64,000 nt of DNA from Halalkalicoccus sp. CGA53 (GTDB lineage Archaea > Halobacteriota > Halobacteria > Halobacteriales > Halalkalicoccaceae): contig NZ_CP144124.1 of the NCBI RefSeq assembly GCF_036429475.1, forward strand, positions 215,643 to 279,642. Reading direction: 5' to 3'. Below, one piece after another: positions 63,444 to 64,000 of the stretch; position 1 is the first letter of the stretch, and each line of letters starts with the position of its first letter. Below the pieces are notes generated by a model. It was not told the DNA's origin. It did not search any database and worked only from the letters and a program-made list of their open reading frames with translations. A program made the position numbers and the translations under genes.

Positions 63444-64000
63444 TCATAATTTCTCACAACCTGGTTCGTTTCCTCGCTCGTAGTTGGTGATTGCAACGAC
63501 GAGCCGGAGACACAGCGCAAGGAACACTTCTGTTCGTGCGTGGACGCGGCCTCGGGCGCGGACGTGCCCGAGGCCAAAGTCCTTGACTGCGTCGTTGGTT
63601 CGTTCGACTCTTGTCCGGCAGTTGAACGTCTCGTCCAAGATGGATTGTTTCAGCTGAAGGTCCTCGCTGTGTTCCTCGATTCGGTCTTCGACCTTGTACT
63701 CGATGTCTTTCGGGACGTCAGTGTTTCTCGGATTGTATGGAGCGATTGGCACGACCCCTGCGGCCAGCAGGTGGTCGTGACAATCGAGGATGTCGTATGC
63801 ACTGTCTCCAAGCATCCAGATCGGAGTTTCGACGGCGAGCGCGTCACGTGTGACGCGCATCGCCGTCTCTTGGTCTGCTTGTTTGGCCTGTGAGAACTAC
63901 GTTGCTATTAAGATTTTTGCGCCGGTTGAGACGATCGTACAGCCGAAGCTGTAGAAATACTCATCGGCTATTGGATCGTAGTTCCATGAGGCAGCGTCGT
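63444..64000 (-). pseudogene. DDE transposase (IS5-like), C-terminal part, one nonsense codon, runs off window
   Basis: The frame from the right edge reads DAASWNYDPIADEYFYSFGC, VSTGAKILIAT, then TAG at about 63900 (expected Glu in A-E-F-T-Q-A-K-Q), and continues FSQAKQADQETAMRVTRDAL, PIWMLGDSAYDILDCHDHLL and VERTNDAVKDFGLGHVRARG to the stop at 63444. The catalytic GDSAYD and the ERTNDAVK region are intact. Only the single amber codon appears to break it within the window. Confidence 0.75.

Overview
The window is haloarchaeal DNA. Its proteins are acidic. It has Tat (SRR) signal peptides and lipoboxes, a HalOD1 domain, haloarchaeal transposon families, TATA-box promoters instead of -35/-10 pairs, two Orc1/Cdc6 initiators and a family-B DNA polymerase. 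It looks like a megaplasmid, a secondary replicon or an integrated-plasmid-rich part of a chromosome: it carries a recognisable replication origin, an archaeal type IV secretion/conjugation-like operon and many broken insertion sequences. I see no rRNA, tRNA or CRISPR array, and I cannot name the genus.

Layout. 1-3.8 kb: a large protein resembling membrane-acting secretion-system toxins, next to a broken LCAT-like lipase. 4.4-5.5 kb: a TumE-like toxin with a winged-helix partner. 6.2-7.7 kb: a PD-(D/E)XK nuclease with a frameshifted partner. 8.1-19.1 kb: nitrogen and amide catabolism (acetamidase/formamidase, secreted gamma-glutamyltransferase, DUF1989 protein, sodium:solute symporter with a small partner, arginase-family ureohydrolase, M20 carbamoyl-amino-acid hydrolase), cut by an IS1595 element and MITEs. 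19.6-25.1 kb: DNA metabolism (PadR regulator, PolB, small coiled-coil protein, RecA-like protein, SRAP protein, Orc1/Cdc6). 25.3-33.9 kb: plasmid-type small genes, palindromes, a UbiA prenyltransferase, regulators, a TRAM protein, a second Orc1/Cdc6 and an origin with four ORB-like repeats around an AT-rich core.

33.9-44.1 kb: a five-gene minus-strand operon, running from a small membrane protein through a VirB6-like membrane protein, a VirB4-like ATPase and an unassigned 450 aa protein to a VirD4/TraG-like coupling ATPase. 44.7-48.4 kb: two exported lipoproteins and a MazEF-like pair in which each gene carries one in-frame TGA. 48.7-51.4 kb: a winged-helix/coiled-coil protein, a regularly spaced short-repeat array and a GcvT/LigM-like methyltransferase. 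51.4-64 kb: an insertion-sequence graveyard (IS630, IS701-like, IS6, ISH8-like IS4, ISH3, IS5-like) holding three AT-rich intact genes: a flavin-dependent halogenase, a thioredoxin-fold protein and an MFS transporter.

How it fits together. Three copies of a 45-47 bp interrupted palindrome (25.36, 33.80 and 46.87 kb) bracket the origin-bearing segment and the secretion segment, which suggests modules assembled by recombination. The MITEs share their ends with the IS1595 element at 12.9-13.9 kb; one is inserted in an IS630 transposase with a 9 bp target duplication. Many pseudogenes in the right third differ from an intact frame mainly by nonsense codons. The features I most want checked are the three-palindrome modular architecture, the six-copy repeat array at 49.5 kb, the DUF1989/ureohydrolase cluster, the halogenase island and the toxin-like locus at the left edge.
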